The translations under genes were made by a program, and so were the position numbers. Under the pieces are notes generated by a model. It saw only the letters and a program-made list of their open reading frames with translations. It was not told where the DNA came from and searched no databases. A DNA stretch of 64,000 bases from positions 4,995,001 to 5,059,000 of the forward strand of contig CM055605.1 in NCBI GenBank assembly GCA_029379385.1, in the 5' to 3' direction. Positions 11,633 through 23,500 of this stretch are shown here, one piece after another. The stretch's first letter is position 1. Every line of letters begins with the position of its first letter. The DNA is from Quillaja saponaria (lineage: Eukaryota > Streptophyta > Magnoliopsida > Fabales > Quillajaceae).

Positions 11633-12772
11633 TTAATGGGTTTTTCTAACTAGTTGTTAAGGTTCTATTGTTAAAGTTGTATTGAAAATTTTTAATTTTT
11701 AAAAATTATATTTATTCTATCTTAACAATTATTTTTTATGTTAACAAATGAATGATTAGCTATATGAGATAAGAAACCAATGATTTCAACAACTAAAAAC
11801 ACACTAATTTTTCTTTCAAAAATTGGGAATATCATGTTGAACTTTGGAAACAATATCCTATAAGAGATTAGCTATATCCTCAATTTTTTTATTGAAAGTT
11901 TAGAGTGTTTTAGTGTTAATAATTTATTATTAATTGAAGTAGGTATAAATTAATCCGAAAATTCATGATTTTTTGCATTGATATAAGAAAATATAAAAAA
12001 TGAAAATAATTAAATATAAATTACTCTTTCATGATAAGGTCTAATGGAGTAATGGGGTAATGGGGTTAGCTAATAATGAAAATAATACTTAAACACACCT
12101 CTAATAAAGTATTCCAATATTAAAGTCAAGATTGATTATTTTATCCAACAAACAATTCCCCTCTTCACGAGTAAGGAATGAAATGTCATAATTGACCTAA
12201 TTAATTCGTAACCACCAACTAACCCACACCACCAAACATAGCCGACATCCTAAATGCCGTTACAAATAACCACACCTAATTTGTTCATCCATCATTAAAA
12301 ACACACCCTCCCATCCAAGGAATTAAGGATGACCGATACATTGGACAAACACTGTTGGCCAGCCTAATCCAAAGCGCGTGCACAACACTCTTCAATTAAT
12401 TAACTTTTAATCTTCAACTAACTATACTTAACACAAGTTAATGACTGATTAGTTTCAAGGTACAATCTTTCAATGCATTTAAATATTACCTGGATGACAC
12501 GTCACAAGTGCACGGACATGGACTTTATGTCAACTACACTGAATCATTTTCCTTGGATCCGCGTTTTTGCTTAATCGTGGCAATCTCCGTCTTCCAGACT
12601 TGCAATTCCTTTGAGTCCAAAATCAGAGAAAATTTTCAGAGAGCACCCCAATTTCCTGATAGAGAAGAAGGGTGCAGGAAATTTTGAATTTTTTTTTTTT
12701 TTGCCGGAGCTTTAATTTCATGACCTGAAATTTGCTGCAACTAGCTGACGGGTGTGAAAGTCTCCGGTGAAT
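11633..12772. other. Intergenic region upstream of the VAP4 gene
   Basis: The first 700 bases are AT-rich and featureless. From about 12480 the sequence becomes balanced and contains a GATGACACGTCAC motif (near 12493) with an ACGT core of the type bound by plant bZIP factors. This is followed by the leader of the gene at 12773, which includes a run of T. No gene is seen. Confidence 0.45.
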
Positions 12773-15700
12773 ATGGCCATCGCCGGCCAACACAAGTCAC
12801 ACTCCGACGTGAAGCTTCTCAGGCTTTGTCCCTTCTGGAAATCAGGGAATACGTCGTCTGCGTCGTCTTCGACACAGAACCTTCATCATAGTAACCAAGG
12901 GAGCCAGAACATCCGGCACGGGGAAGGACCCAATCAGAAGTCTTCATCTTCCAAAACGGTGTCTTCTGTTGCGAGATCTTTGCTTCCTCCACGGCGTAGG
13001 CTTCGTTTGGAACCTTCGAATTATCTGTACTTCCCAAGTATGTGATCATTTCTTTCGCAACCTCTGTTTGTTGTCGTCGACATCGATTTCGTTTGGTTAA
13101 TTTGTAAAAGTTGTTGAATTTGAACTTATGTTAGTGGTTTTGATATTCAATTTGTTATACGGTATCTGCATGTGTTTATTTGCCATGGATATAGAAAACT
13201 GCAGAACCCAAGTTTTAATTTTATGAACTTTGAGTGCAAGTTCTTGACTATTTTGAGTTAAGCAAAGTTTGATATTTTATTTTTACTTACCTTTTCATTC
13301 ATTCAGCATTGTCTTGTTGGCACCAATAGATACTTCCTAATAACTTCAGCTTTGAAGTGTATGTTTTTTTTGCTCAGTGTATGACTGTGATATCCGCTTT
13401 TGCTTATTTTGAAGATGAACCCGGCAAACAGGTCAGAAGTGCAGTCCGATTAAAAAACACTAGCAAGTCTCACGTAGCTTTCAAGGTATTGCTTTATTTT
13501 CTATTTACGTAATGCTTTGAATGCTAGAGCAATTGTCCAGATTCATAAAGTGGCATTAGCGATTGAATTTCTTATTGTTTTTCCTTCTTTAAAATATTGC
13601 TGCTTATGTTGGAAATGGAAATCATAGTGTGATGATTCAAAACTAAACTTGGTAACATCATCATTAGAAGATATTCTGTTTGGTAGATTCATTTTTATGA
13701 GTCTATTTTTATCTTAATTATTTCTTATTTTGGCTGAAAAGCAATAAACTTCTATTAGTTTCCCAAAAACTGCTTTTCAAATTATCACCGTTATGTTGTC
13801 TTTCCATAATTTATTGTGATATGCCTGAATCCTCTTAGCACTTTCTTGGTCCCGTTTTAGTTTCAAACTACTGCACCCAAGAGTTGTTACATGCGACCTC
13901 CTGGTGGAATTCTCGCTCCAGGGGAAAGCCTGGTTGCAACCGGTATTGGCCTTTTCTTATCTTTCAATTTTTATCATGTATCGTCTTGTTAGTTGTTATA
14001 TTCTCTACATTTTCTTTATGCCTGATGCCCAGTCTTCAAGTTTGTGGAGCACCCTGAGAACAATGAAAAACAACTGGAACCGAAAAGCAAGGTGAAGTTC
14101 AAAATTATGAGTCTTAAAGTGCAAGGAGGGGTGGACTACGTACCTGAACTGGTAAGTCCTGTGCCTTCTTATTATTTTGTTTCTCCAAGTTGGTGGGCCC
14201 AGTCGGTTGGCAAAAGATCTGTAAATTGAATCACAGATCTTTTCTCATCTTCATGTACATCCTTAATTTTTGTCTGAAGCTTGTCATATGTAAATCAGAT
14301 ATTGTTTTCTCTTATGTTTATTTTTCAGTAATTGCCGTGGGACCACAGAAAAACTTGTTACCTTGAACCCTTATCAATGTGTCGAACCCAGACTTGTCTA
14401 ATGGAAGAATGAAAATCCGAGTTCTGTTGTTGTATTAGCTTACTTTCTAAAAAGCAATGGAAGTGTAATACCTTTCAACAATTCAATTAAAGACTGAAGT
14501 TCTAGTACTACATTGGGCATTTTCTGTCACTTCCTACGGTTTTCTGATTAGGCTGTTAGCATGACTTCCTAGTATAGCCATTGTATTGGCAGGAGTAAAT
14601 GCTGGAAAAAAGAACTTAAGACAAGTAGAAAAGGTAAGAAGAAAAAGTTGTAGGCATTTTGTGGAAGGGAGGGGCTCTGTGCGTTAGCCCAATTGCTCCG
14701 TTCTTGGCACCCCATTGTAATAAGGGTTGGGTACCATGTGGGCCCCACCTTTTCTTTGTTATGGGTTCTGTGCACATAGAAGTTATGTTTTTGAACACAT
14801 ATTAACAAATACTTAGAATTGGAAATCAATAACTGGAACCCGGGTCGTTTGGACACGAGGTACTTTTTCTGTGGTATGTGGTAGTAGAAAATAATTTGGA
14901 ATAAATGTCTTTTACACACAGAAGGGGTTAATATATCATATTTAATAGCATAGCTTTGACATAATGGAATAGCGATGGAGAGTGTAAACTTATTTCTGGC
15001 CCTGTCTTGTAATGGAATTCCGAATTTTTCTCAAATTACTTTCTTTTCTTTCTCCTTTTTTTCTTTTTTGTTGTTAATGATCGCTTTGAACGATATTAAT
15101 GTTCTTTGTAACTTCTCTTTTTCTTCCTTCGGTGGGACTGTAAAACAACCTTAGCTCGTTTTTCCATTTTTTTCTTTCTGTTTTTCCATTTTCTTGTTAT
15201 ATCTTTCCTGAAATGAGCCAGTCTTGTCAATTGGTCTCACTGAAGGAATACACAAAATACCATTGGAATTGGATTGGATTTTATTTGCCAGCTTTATGAG
15301 CCGGTAGTGTTTAACTCTTGCTATTATATGTGAAACACTTCTTCTTTTTCCAGCATAGGGCAACAACTTAGAGTTATATAGGATTGCTTGCTATGTACTA
15401 CATAGATTGAGCAGACCTGCTATGATTTTTTGAAATAGTTATTGTATACCAACAAGACGGGATCTAGAAGTTTTGGGGGATATTGATAAAATAGCATATC
15501 AGATTACGTTCAATATTATTTTAGTATTTTGTACTGTTGCTTCCAGGTTATCGACTAATTCTGATAAATTTGCTATTGAAACTTTCTATGTGCAGTTCGA
15601 TGAACAAAAGGATCAAGTCACAGTTGAGCGAATCTTGAGGGTTGTATTTTTAGATGCAGAGCGGCCAAGTCCTGTAAGTTAAAGTGTTGTGCTGCTATTT

Positions 15701-16018
15701 TTATCTTGGTTTCGGATATGGTCTAACAATGGATTTTTGGTATCTCTAGGCTTTGGAAAAATTGAAACGGCAGTTGGTTGAAGCTGATGCTGCACTTGAA
15801 GCTCGTAAAAAGCCTCCTGCAGAGACTGGTCCTCGAGTTGTTGGTGAAGGACTTGTAATAGATGAATGGGTATGTAGATTATGTCTAATATTGGATATTC
15901 AGCCTTTCCTTTTTGTCATCTTATTTCTTTATCTTGTCTTGTACCTGAATGTCTTTAGAAAGAGCGGAGGGAGAAGTATTTGGCTCGACAACAAGTTGAA
16001 GCAGTAGATTCAGTGTAA
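12773..16018 (+). CDS. VAP4-type vesicle-associated protein with MSP domain
   Basis: Coding exons: 12773-13037, 13415-13485, 13861-13942, 14033-14151, 15596-15673, 15750-15869, 15959-16018, joined in phase to 264 residues. The N-terminal 80 residues are Ser-rich and basic (LCPFWKS, then SSSTQN). The major sperm protein fold follows, with LYFPNEPGKQVRS, LKNTSKSHVAFKFQTTAPK, CYMRPPGGILAPGES and VKFKIMSLKVQGG. The C-terminus has a short helix, ALEKLKRQLVEADAALEARK, then GEGLVIDEWKERREKY. No C-terminal membrane anchor is seen, which fits the plant VAP4 subgroup and not VAP27. MSP proteins bind FFAT-type peptides and act at membrane contacts; the exact role of VAP4 is less known. A GTG lies just upstream in frame at 12767, but the ATG at 12773 is the family start. 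Confidence 0.92.
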
Positions 16019-17019
16019 AGTGCTCTGCCAGCTAGTGCTTTTTTCCAGAGAGGAACATTTCAATCTGTTTCCTTTTTCCCATTGACCTCTGGGTATGCTG
16101 TAAAGGAAGTTTTGTGGTGAATGGATTGGCATCCAGTACATCATGTAGTCTAAGATAATGCACTATGATGCCAAAATCTGTCTGATGATTGGTATGGTCT
16201 CAGAATACCTTGTTATCAGGATGAGCGCCTCCCATTTGTACATAATAAATCTAGCTTCTTCTGAAAGTAAACCGTAGAAGACTTCTAGAGTCTACTTGTT
16301 ACATATGCTTCTTGGAGGCTGAAATCATCCTTTTAATACATAATGTTGATAACAATATTTTCTCGAATAGTATGATTTGTTCAGTAATATTACTTTCTTC
16401 TCTGGTTTCATCTTTAGTTCTTTACTTAACGCTTATGCAGCCTTCTGTTTGCCGGATAAGACTTGCATACCAGAGCGTGTGCCTGTTTGATTTCTTAGAT
16501 TCTATAGAAAATTTGCACACTCAAGATGACAGGATCTCTTAAGCTAGATTATTTGGAGTGTCTGTGGTTTCTGCCCGGTATAACTGCATAACGGGTTTTT
16601 CTTGGATGATTACAAATTATAATGAGAATGTTTCATGGCTTAACAAAGATAATGCCAAAGCGGATAACAACCTGTCTGCATTCTCAGCTTTCAGAACAGA
16701 GGCAAACTGGTACAAGCAGCAAAATCAGACATCTTACAGTACAACCAATAATATAGCAAGAATCTCCCACCAGAGACAAAACAAAGCTCAAGAAAATTGC
16801 CTCCAGGTTTTATAAAAATGTTAGTATCACAAATTGAAATTTCTCTCCACTGCCGAAATTTAATACCAATAAGAGGAGAAAGTACAAAGCAAATAAAAGG
16901 GAAAGTAATAAAGGAACTGAAGAAATCGATATCCTAAAATAGAACATATCCTGTACATATGGCCTACAATGGGGCTGGAATATGATAGTAAATGAAACAG
17001 ATAAGATAATCGATCGTTC
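16019..17019. other. Convergent 3' regions of VAP4 and the DUF1223 gene
   Basis: The 3' untranslated region of the plus-strand gene and that of the minus-strand gene at 17020 face each other here. The open frames at 16312-16815 show no domain and no splice or start context, so I treat them as chance. Nothing else is seen. Confidence 0.5.
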
Positions 17020-18265
17020 TCATATACTACCCGGCAACTGAAAATTTTGTGAACCAAAAATTTGGCGTGTGTTGTTCTGAACAAAGATGGCGACGCCACA
17101 TTTGCTGCCATTGAATCCGTCCCACAAGGAGAAGTTAACAGTTCCTGTTACTGTCTTTTTGGCAGAGATGTCTTTGACAGTGCAAAGCTTTTCAAGTTTT
17201 CTGACAACAAAGTCATTGGATAGAACTTTGCCTTTGTTCTCTCCCTTAGGACAGTCAGTAACCAACCCACTTTCATATAATGCTACCATCACATTGGCAC
17301 CTTGGCTGTCCACCTTTGTTCTCAATGCCCCTGTTAGGGAAACTTGCAAGGAGTCGGATGTAGGTCTCTGGAAAGTTGCCTGCTCAATGATGCATTGATG
17401 GTTAAATTCAAGACAATAACAAGTACTAAGTTTTGGTTAGCATGTTCTGTTTCTAAGGAGCTTCACATATGAATTCAAATAGCATGTATTTTTTAGGGGT
17501 TGATTCTTTCTTTTCTTGTCCAACTACGAATAAACATAAAAATCATACAGAATGCTAATAAAAAAATACAAAACAAATTAGTTAGGGCGAATCCTAATCA
17601 TGACATGAAAATCATATAAAAAGTTAATAAAAAAATAGAAGACGAACTAATTACGGGAATTTGAATCATATTAAATTTTGTCTATTTCAATATTTTTTCA
17701 GGTTAGGTTATCATTTTCCAACTGGTTTCTTATACTTATGTTACATTTTCAAGACAATCATTCCTAAACATGATGATTAAGGAAGATTTTTAGCCATGAG
17801 AATAAGGATACTGACCTGAAAAGTGGGACCGGGAAATCTAGGTGCCTGGCTGATGGTCGTTATGAGGGCATTCTCGTCATTCCCAACACATTGGACCCTG
17901 CCTTGGACCACAACCTGAGGCGTGAACATAGTATCGAGCCTAAGGGACTCAATGTAGGCTTTTTGCCTGACGGTCCATTGACTAGACCCAAATGGATCCT
18001 TCCAGCCCATATAATCCCAATAATCCACATGAAATGCCAAAACCACCACCGGCACATCCAGCCCAAAGTCACCTCTCCCTAGCCTAGACACCACCAGCTC
18101 CGCCTCGGGGGAGGTGGTGCAACCTTGTGATGAGAAAAGCTCTACCAGCAGTGGCCCACCGTGCCTCTGCTCCTCCACTATCATGTCAGCCGTCACATTT
18201 CTCTCATGGGAGGCACCGCCGGCGCTACTGCCTTTGCGAAAACATGACAATAGACGGCACACCAT
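17020..18265 (-). CDS. DUF1223 thioredoxin-fold-like protein
   Basis: Two coding exons, 17816-18265 and 17020-17379 on the minus strand, give 269 residues joined in phase 0 at TFQ|ATFQ. The domain opens with PLLVELFSSQGCTTSPEAE near residue 38, then VVVLAFHVDYWDYMGWKDPF and YTPQVVV-like TMFTPQVVVQGR, all hallmarks of DUF1223, a family with a thioredoxin-like fold also found in bacteria. The bacterial form has a CxxC-like motif; here only one Cys remains (GCTTSP), so classical thiol-disulphide exchange is unlikely. The start is a short Cys-containing leader (MVCRLLSCFRKG). The gene is divergent from the dynein light chain and lies next to CNGC4, as I remember for Arabidopsis At5g54240. The function is unknown. 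Confidence 0.88.
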
Positions 18266-19462
18266 TTTGTCAATTAATGCGTCTAGGCGGCCACCTAAAG
18301 AACGGTGGTGGTGGTGGTGGTTATAATGAGATTAATGACAAGAAGGCCAAGAAATTCAAAATGTGTCTATGTATATGCAAAATTCAAACTACAAAGAGGT
18401 GTTAGAAAATTGTTAAAAGAAATCATAAGAGAAAGAGAAGGGCTAATTGGCTATGTGCAATATGAATCTGAGAGGTGGAGAAACAAAGGTGGTGAACAAG
18501 ATGTTCGACTTGCTTTGAGGCTTCAAATTTGTTTTCTTATATTTTTAAGATTTCAAAGGACAGGTGGGATGGTTAGGTTGGTAAACCCACGTTTATGTCG
18601 GTGATCATTGGTTGATCAAGTCAGAGATTAAGTTGGAGTTTGGTTATGTTGGGTTGGATGTGAGTGAGAAATTCAATATTTCAATTATATATAACAGCAA
18701 CAAAGTACTAAGTTGTCACTCCATTTACGTAACCATAAGGTTATGCTGCTGACGTTTTCTGTTTTCTATTTCTTTTTCTTTTTTTTTGAGAAGATGTTTT
18801 CTATTTCTTACATATCAATCCTAGCTTATTTTTTTCCTTACATAATTTTATATTTATTTACGAAATGATTTAAATTTAAAAGATGAATGTATCCATCTTA
18901 GTTCTTGATTTGAAAGATAAAAGAAAAAGAGTAATTGATTTTGTTTTGTGTGGTTTAAAGTCTAAGAAGGATGATCACGACTCGGATGTACTAGAACCTC
19001 CAAAGCTACTACATTTTATAGCCAAGCGAGGTGTCCGAAATGAATCTGATCATAACCAAAACTGACAAAATACAGCACACCATCATATAGTTCTAGCTGA
19101 CACGTATCCAAATGATAAACCACAAAGTAGTCAGCATGTGTCCAGCATTATCCCTTTCCTATAATCCATATAATTTCCTCTCTCAGCCTAGCTAGCACAA
19201 GAAAGCCTCCCCTACATACTAGACCATATGCATGTGCTGCTGGAGCCATTTGTAACCAAATTGGTCCAGTGAGTTCATAGGTATCAAATGGTAAAATAGC
19301 ATAATACCACAGCATCCTTTGGTGGCCACAAACAAAAGGAATCCATATGTGGCTGACCCATTAGCGTCAGGTGCCCCTATTCCAACCCTATAAAATCTCC
19401 TCCACCTGCAATCTTACCTTTAACCCATTTGGTGTTCTATTGCTTCCTAATTTAATCACACC
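18266..19462. other. Divergent promoter region
   Basis: This 1.2-kb stretch separates the minus-strand DUF1223 gene from the plus-strand LC8 gene and must hold both promoters. A short GGT run lies at about 18303-18322, close to the DUF1223 start. A TATA box for the LC8 gene is at 19389. The open frames in it are not supported. Confidence 0.5.
19389..19396 (+). promoter_or_regulatory. TATA box of the LC8 gene
   Basis: TATAAAAT in CCCTATAAAATCTCC lies 74 bases before the ATG at 19463. Confidence 0.6.
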
Positions 19463-19887
19463 ATGCTAGAAGGCAAGGCAGTGATTGGTGAAGCTGACAT
19501 GCTTAAAACTATGCAGCAAGATGCACTGGATTTAGCTTCAAAAGCCCTTGATTTCTTTGATGTTACTGATGCCACTGAGATAGCCCGTTTCATAAAGAAG
19601 GTAACATTAAGGCCCCAATAGTATCTGATTTCAATGAAATCCAACATTAGTGAGAAAAGTGAATTTCCTAATTGATACTTATTGGTTTATTGCAGGAATT
19701 TGATAGGTTATATGGAAGTGGTTGGCAATGCATTGTAGGGACTGATTTTGGTTCATTTGTGACACACTGTCATGGCTGTTTTATCTATTTCTGCATTGAA
19801 AGCTTAGCAATTTTGCTATTCAAGGGGTCTTCTGCTCCTGAGTCAGAGGCAAATCAGTTGGCAGCATTAGAGGCAGCGAGAGCATAG
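19463..19887 (+). CDS. LC8-type dynein light chain family protein
   Basis: Two coding exons, 19463-19600 and 19696-19887, give 109 residues. The LC8 core is clear: DALDLASKALDFFDVTD, IARFIKKEFDRLYGSGWQC, IVGTDFGSFVTH and FIYFCIESLAILLFKG. LC8 forms a dimer that binds short linear motifs in many partners. Flowering plants lack cytoplasmic dynein motors, so the protein is expected to act as a general dimerisation hub. The N-terminal 20 residues and the Ala/Glu-rich tail are normal for the plant branch. The gene converges on CNGC4. Confidence 0.93.
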
Positions 19888-20585
19888 AACTTTTTCCACA
19901 GAGTTTCTCTTCTTGTGCCTTGTATAATCAGTTCTATATACTAAAAAGATAAAAAACAGGAAGAAAAAAAGTGTCAAAGTTTTAAGATCATTGCCTCTAT
20001 GTGTCTATGCTCCCCCTTCAACCAGTCTGCTTGGGAATTTGTTTTATTAGAGTCCATGCCCCCATTCAATGTTCCAAATGCTTAAGGAGGTTATGAATGT
20101 AGCAGTTCTTTTCTATGTAGATTGTACAATGCAAGAGCAGTTGGCATAGTGTATATCAATTTTATTTTATTTTTACTTTGAAGAGATTTGCCAATTACAA
20201 CTCATTGATAATACTTTGTTTTTTTTAAATTAGGAGGAAAGAATCAACTACACTGACCCAATTAATAAATAAGGAACACGGAACATTTTGAGTAAAGGAT
20301 GCGTTTGCATTATAAGGACGCAATTAAACAGATTGAACATGAAATTCTGTTGGTATAAAAACACCTTGGAGAACAACAAAAATTCAGAGACTGCCTAATT
20401 GACACCAATGGGTTAAATTTTCTAGTGCTTCATGACTGCGCATGCAATAACAACAAAGAGGAAGACTTATGTATCTCTCTATCTATCTGAGAAAAGAGAA
20501 CTTATTTAGCATCAATTCACTGAAAATTTTTCCTTCAAGTAACATGAATATTAACAAAGCATACACCCTACACTTTTGATTGATT
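19888..20585. other. Convergent 3' regions of LC8 and CNGC4
   Basis: AT-rich 3' flanks of two convergent genes. No coding or RNA gene signal is seen. Confidence 0.5.
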
Positions 20586-23500
20586 TCAAATATCAAAATC
20601 ATCCTGATTAGGCTTAGGCGAAGTTAACAAAGCAGTATAAAGCCGAAGTCTATCCTCTCCCAGTGAAGAACATCGAGACAGAGGCCTCCTAGGCCTTATA
20701 AATGACAATGATGTCAAAGTCAATCTGTGCCTGTACCTTCTCCAAGCCAACTGAATAGCCACAGCTGCCCAAGTTCTCCATCCTGGTGAGTAATACCTTG
20801 CACTTCTCTTTACCTTTTCATTCACAAATGTGTAACGAAAATGTTGTGTCACATACTTGACATCCTCAGCTTCAAGTCCAAATGCCTCAGTTGTTTCAAG
20901 AGTGACTAAAGTTGATGAAGATGGTGGAAGGCGTTCTATAAATGGTCGTCTTAAACACCATGAAAGAAGTTCGTCACCGCTGAAGTTTCCAGGGCCTAAC
21001 ATACAGCAACTCTTCACCCCGTCTCGGAGGACTTGGCTGCTTTGAAGATGGCCTCTCACTACAAATAACATTCTTTGAACTGGGTCATCCTTCTCTAGTT
21101 ATCTACATAGAAAAAAAAAATATCAAACATTTGATGAAAAATTATCAAACATTTTTTGTAGCATTTATGTCTGAATTTGATACTTACAGTTTCTCCCTTT
21201 GTGAATATGAGAGACTTCACACGGTCACAAATATTTTCTAGCACAAGATCATCCATATGTTGGAATAATGGAACCTAAACAGAGCACAAAATTATCACCA
21301 AAAAAAGAGAAACATTGGGAAAAAAAATAAAATTCTAGCAATAAAATCCAAGTCATTGAAGTTTACCTGTCTCACCAAGTCCAAGCACAAATGGTATTTG
21401 ATGTCCCTTCTAAGGCCCTCAGGAAGGTTTCTTATCATCTCGCACTCATCGACACCACGCATAGCTGCCCATCTCTGCCTCTCATAGTTACGCACACGTT
21501 GCCGGAACCCTTGAGGCAAGTGCCGTTTTCTCATCCACCATTCTATATTTCTCATCTTTAATTGCATTGCTTGTTTCTTTGATGTTGTGGCATGCAAAAA
21601 CACCTGCTCCAAAATGTAATTAGAAAAATTTAATTGTTTCTATCAGTAATTATATGTGATCATTGAAAATTGTCATTACCTTGATATTTCCAATCAACAT
21701 GGTAACAAGAAGAAGCCCACTTGTGAGAACAATGATGTTGAAAACAACTTCTAGCCATTCTGTTGTGCTCTCCAGGTTCCCAAATGTACTGATCAGGACA
21801 AAAATGTTATGTGCCAATTTGACACATGTATGCACCAATGTGTAACTTTAGAAGAAAGAACGCAATCATGTTTGAGATAGTTATATACCTGAGAGTCATT
21901 AGGCCCCAAAAGATAGGGAAGAGTATTTTTTCCAAGCGACTATCATTTGTGACAAGTTGAACAGTCCATTTATAAGCTCCATAATCATAATGGTCAGCAC
22001 TCTCTAAGCACATAGACCTTGCTTCTTTGTTCTCTGCCCATGCCAGTCTTGCTCTATCTCTCACCATGCTAGTTGTCCCATAATATATGGGTTCTTTGCA
22101 AGACAATATTCTTAGGCCACAACTACTTGTTTGTCCACATTGATCTTTCAGGCACTTGGCTGCTCTTTGGATCCCTAACAAGTACCAACAAGCCCCTGCT
22201 GCCTATTAAATTAGAGCCGAAACTGTATTAGAGGGGCTATCATATACGAAAAACTGCAAAACATATTATTAACGACAAAGCATTCTTATTCTTATACATA
22301 ATTAAGTAGTTTTATTATTTCATTATGTGAACTAAGATATTGTTCAACAATACTATAGAGAAAGGTTTAATTAGTGTGTAACTTACATGGGAAGCGACAA
22401 AGTAGGCAATCATGTTAAGGGCAATCCCCCACCAAACAGTCCCAAAAATGTAGCCTGAGAGGTTTTGCATGCGACGCAAGAGACAGACAGCGTGGTAGAT
22501 CTTGGGGAGATATTGAAACAGAAAAATAATTAAGAACACTGTCATCACCACTGTAATTGATCCCTTTTCCAATAGAGAAGGGGCTGCAACCCATAGAACA
22601 ATCTGCAAATGTAATTGAATATATATTACTTTCTCATATTTGATTTAATTATTAAAAAAAATTAATTATAAAGTTATATATAACAACAACTACAAAAAGA
22701 AGAAACAAAGTGAAGATCTAACTGCAACTTAGCATATGAATAAAACTCAATAGTTTTAGAACTTCAGCTGAATTGGTGGAACAATTGTTTAGGAGAATAT
22801 AATAGGCTACCCTTACTTAGGGATGACAGTTTGATTAATGGGTTGGGTCGAATACCAATCCAGTCCAATCCAGTCGAATTGAATTTTTTTTATATATATT
22901 TAAACAATTTGTGAGTTTTACAAAATTTAGATCAAATCAAAATTCATTAAACTCACCAAATTGTCCGGATCTATCCAAGACAAACACATAACGTGTAAAA
23001 ATAGTTTTAAAAAAATAAACCCAGGTACATTTAGTTCAAACACGATCTGATCGAGTCCTAATTCATTCATGAATAAAACAATAAAACACAAAAAAGTTAA
23101 GAAATCATAAACCTAATTCGGATCAATACTCGACCGGTTCATTGTCATGCCTACCCCTAGTCTTTAATTAGTACAAAACCAGTATACGAACATTCACTTA
23201 GAAAGGGTGAGCTCCACCTAATACTTTTTCTTTTTCTTTCTATTTAGTGAGTATCTGAATTGTCCATTTTCTTTAGATTAGTAGCGGTTGTTACCTTAAA
23301 TTATCAGTCTTTCTATTTATTTTTGGACCACCTAATGCCTGACTAAAAACCAATTTTTTTTAAGTCTCTATCTTGAATTTAAACTCATCGAAAAGGAAAA
23401 ATGAAACTTGGAAATATGTATGAGATATCAAAAACATTCCCATGTTCATTACCAATTTGCAGTATTAATCTCAAGGACCACATTTTGTCTAAATGACAAA

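Noticed and set aside
14569..14919. Minus-strand open frame of 116 codons
   Set aside because: It lies inside intron 4 of the VAP4 gene, contains no domain, and starts and ends without splice or start context.
16312..16815. Two plus-strand open frames after the VAP4 gene
   Set aside because: No homology, no promoter and low-complexity composition. They lie in convergent 3' regions.
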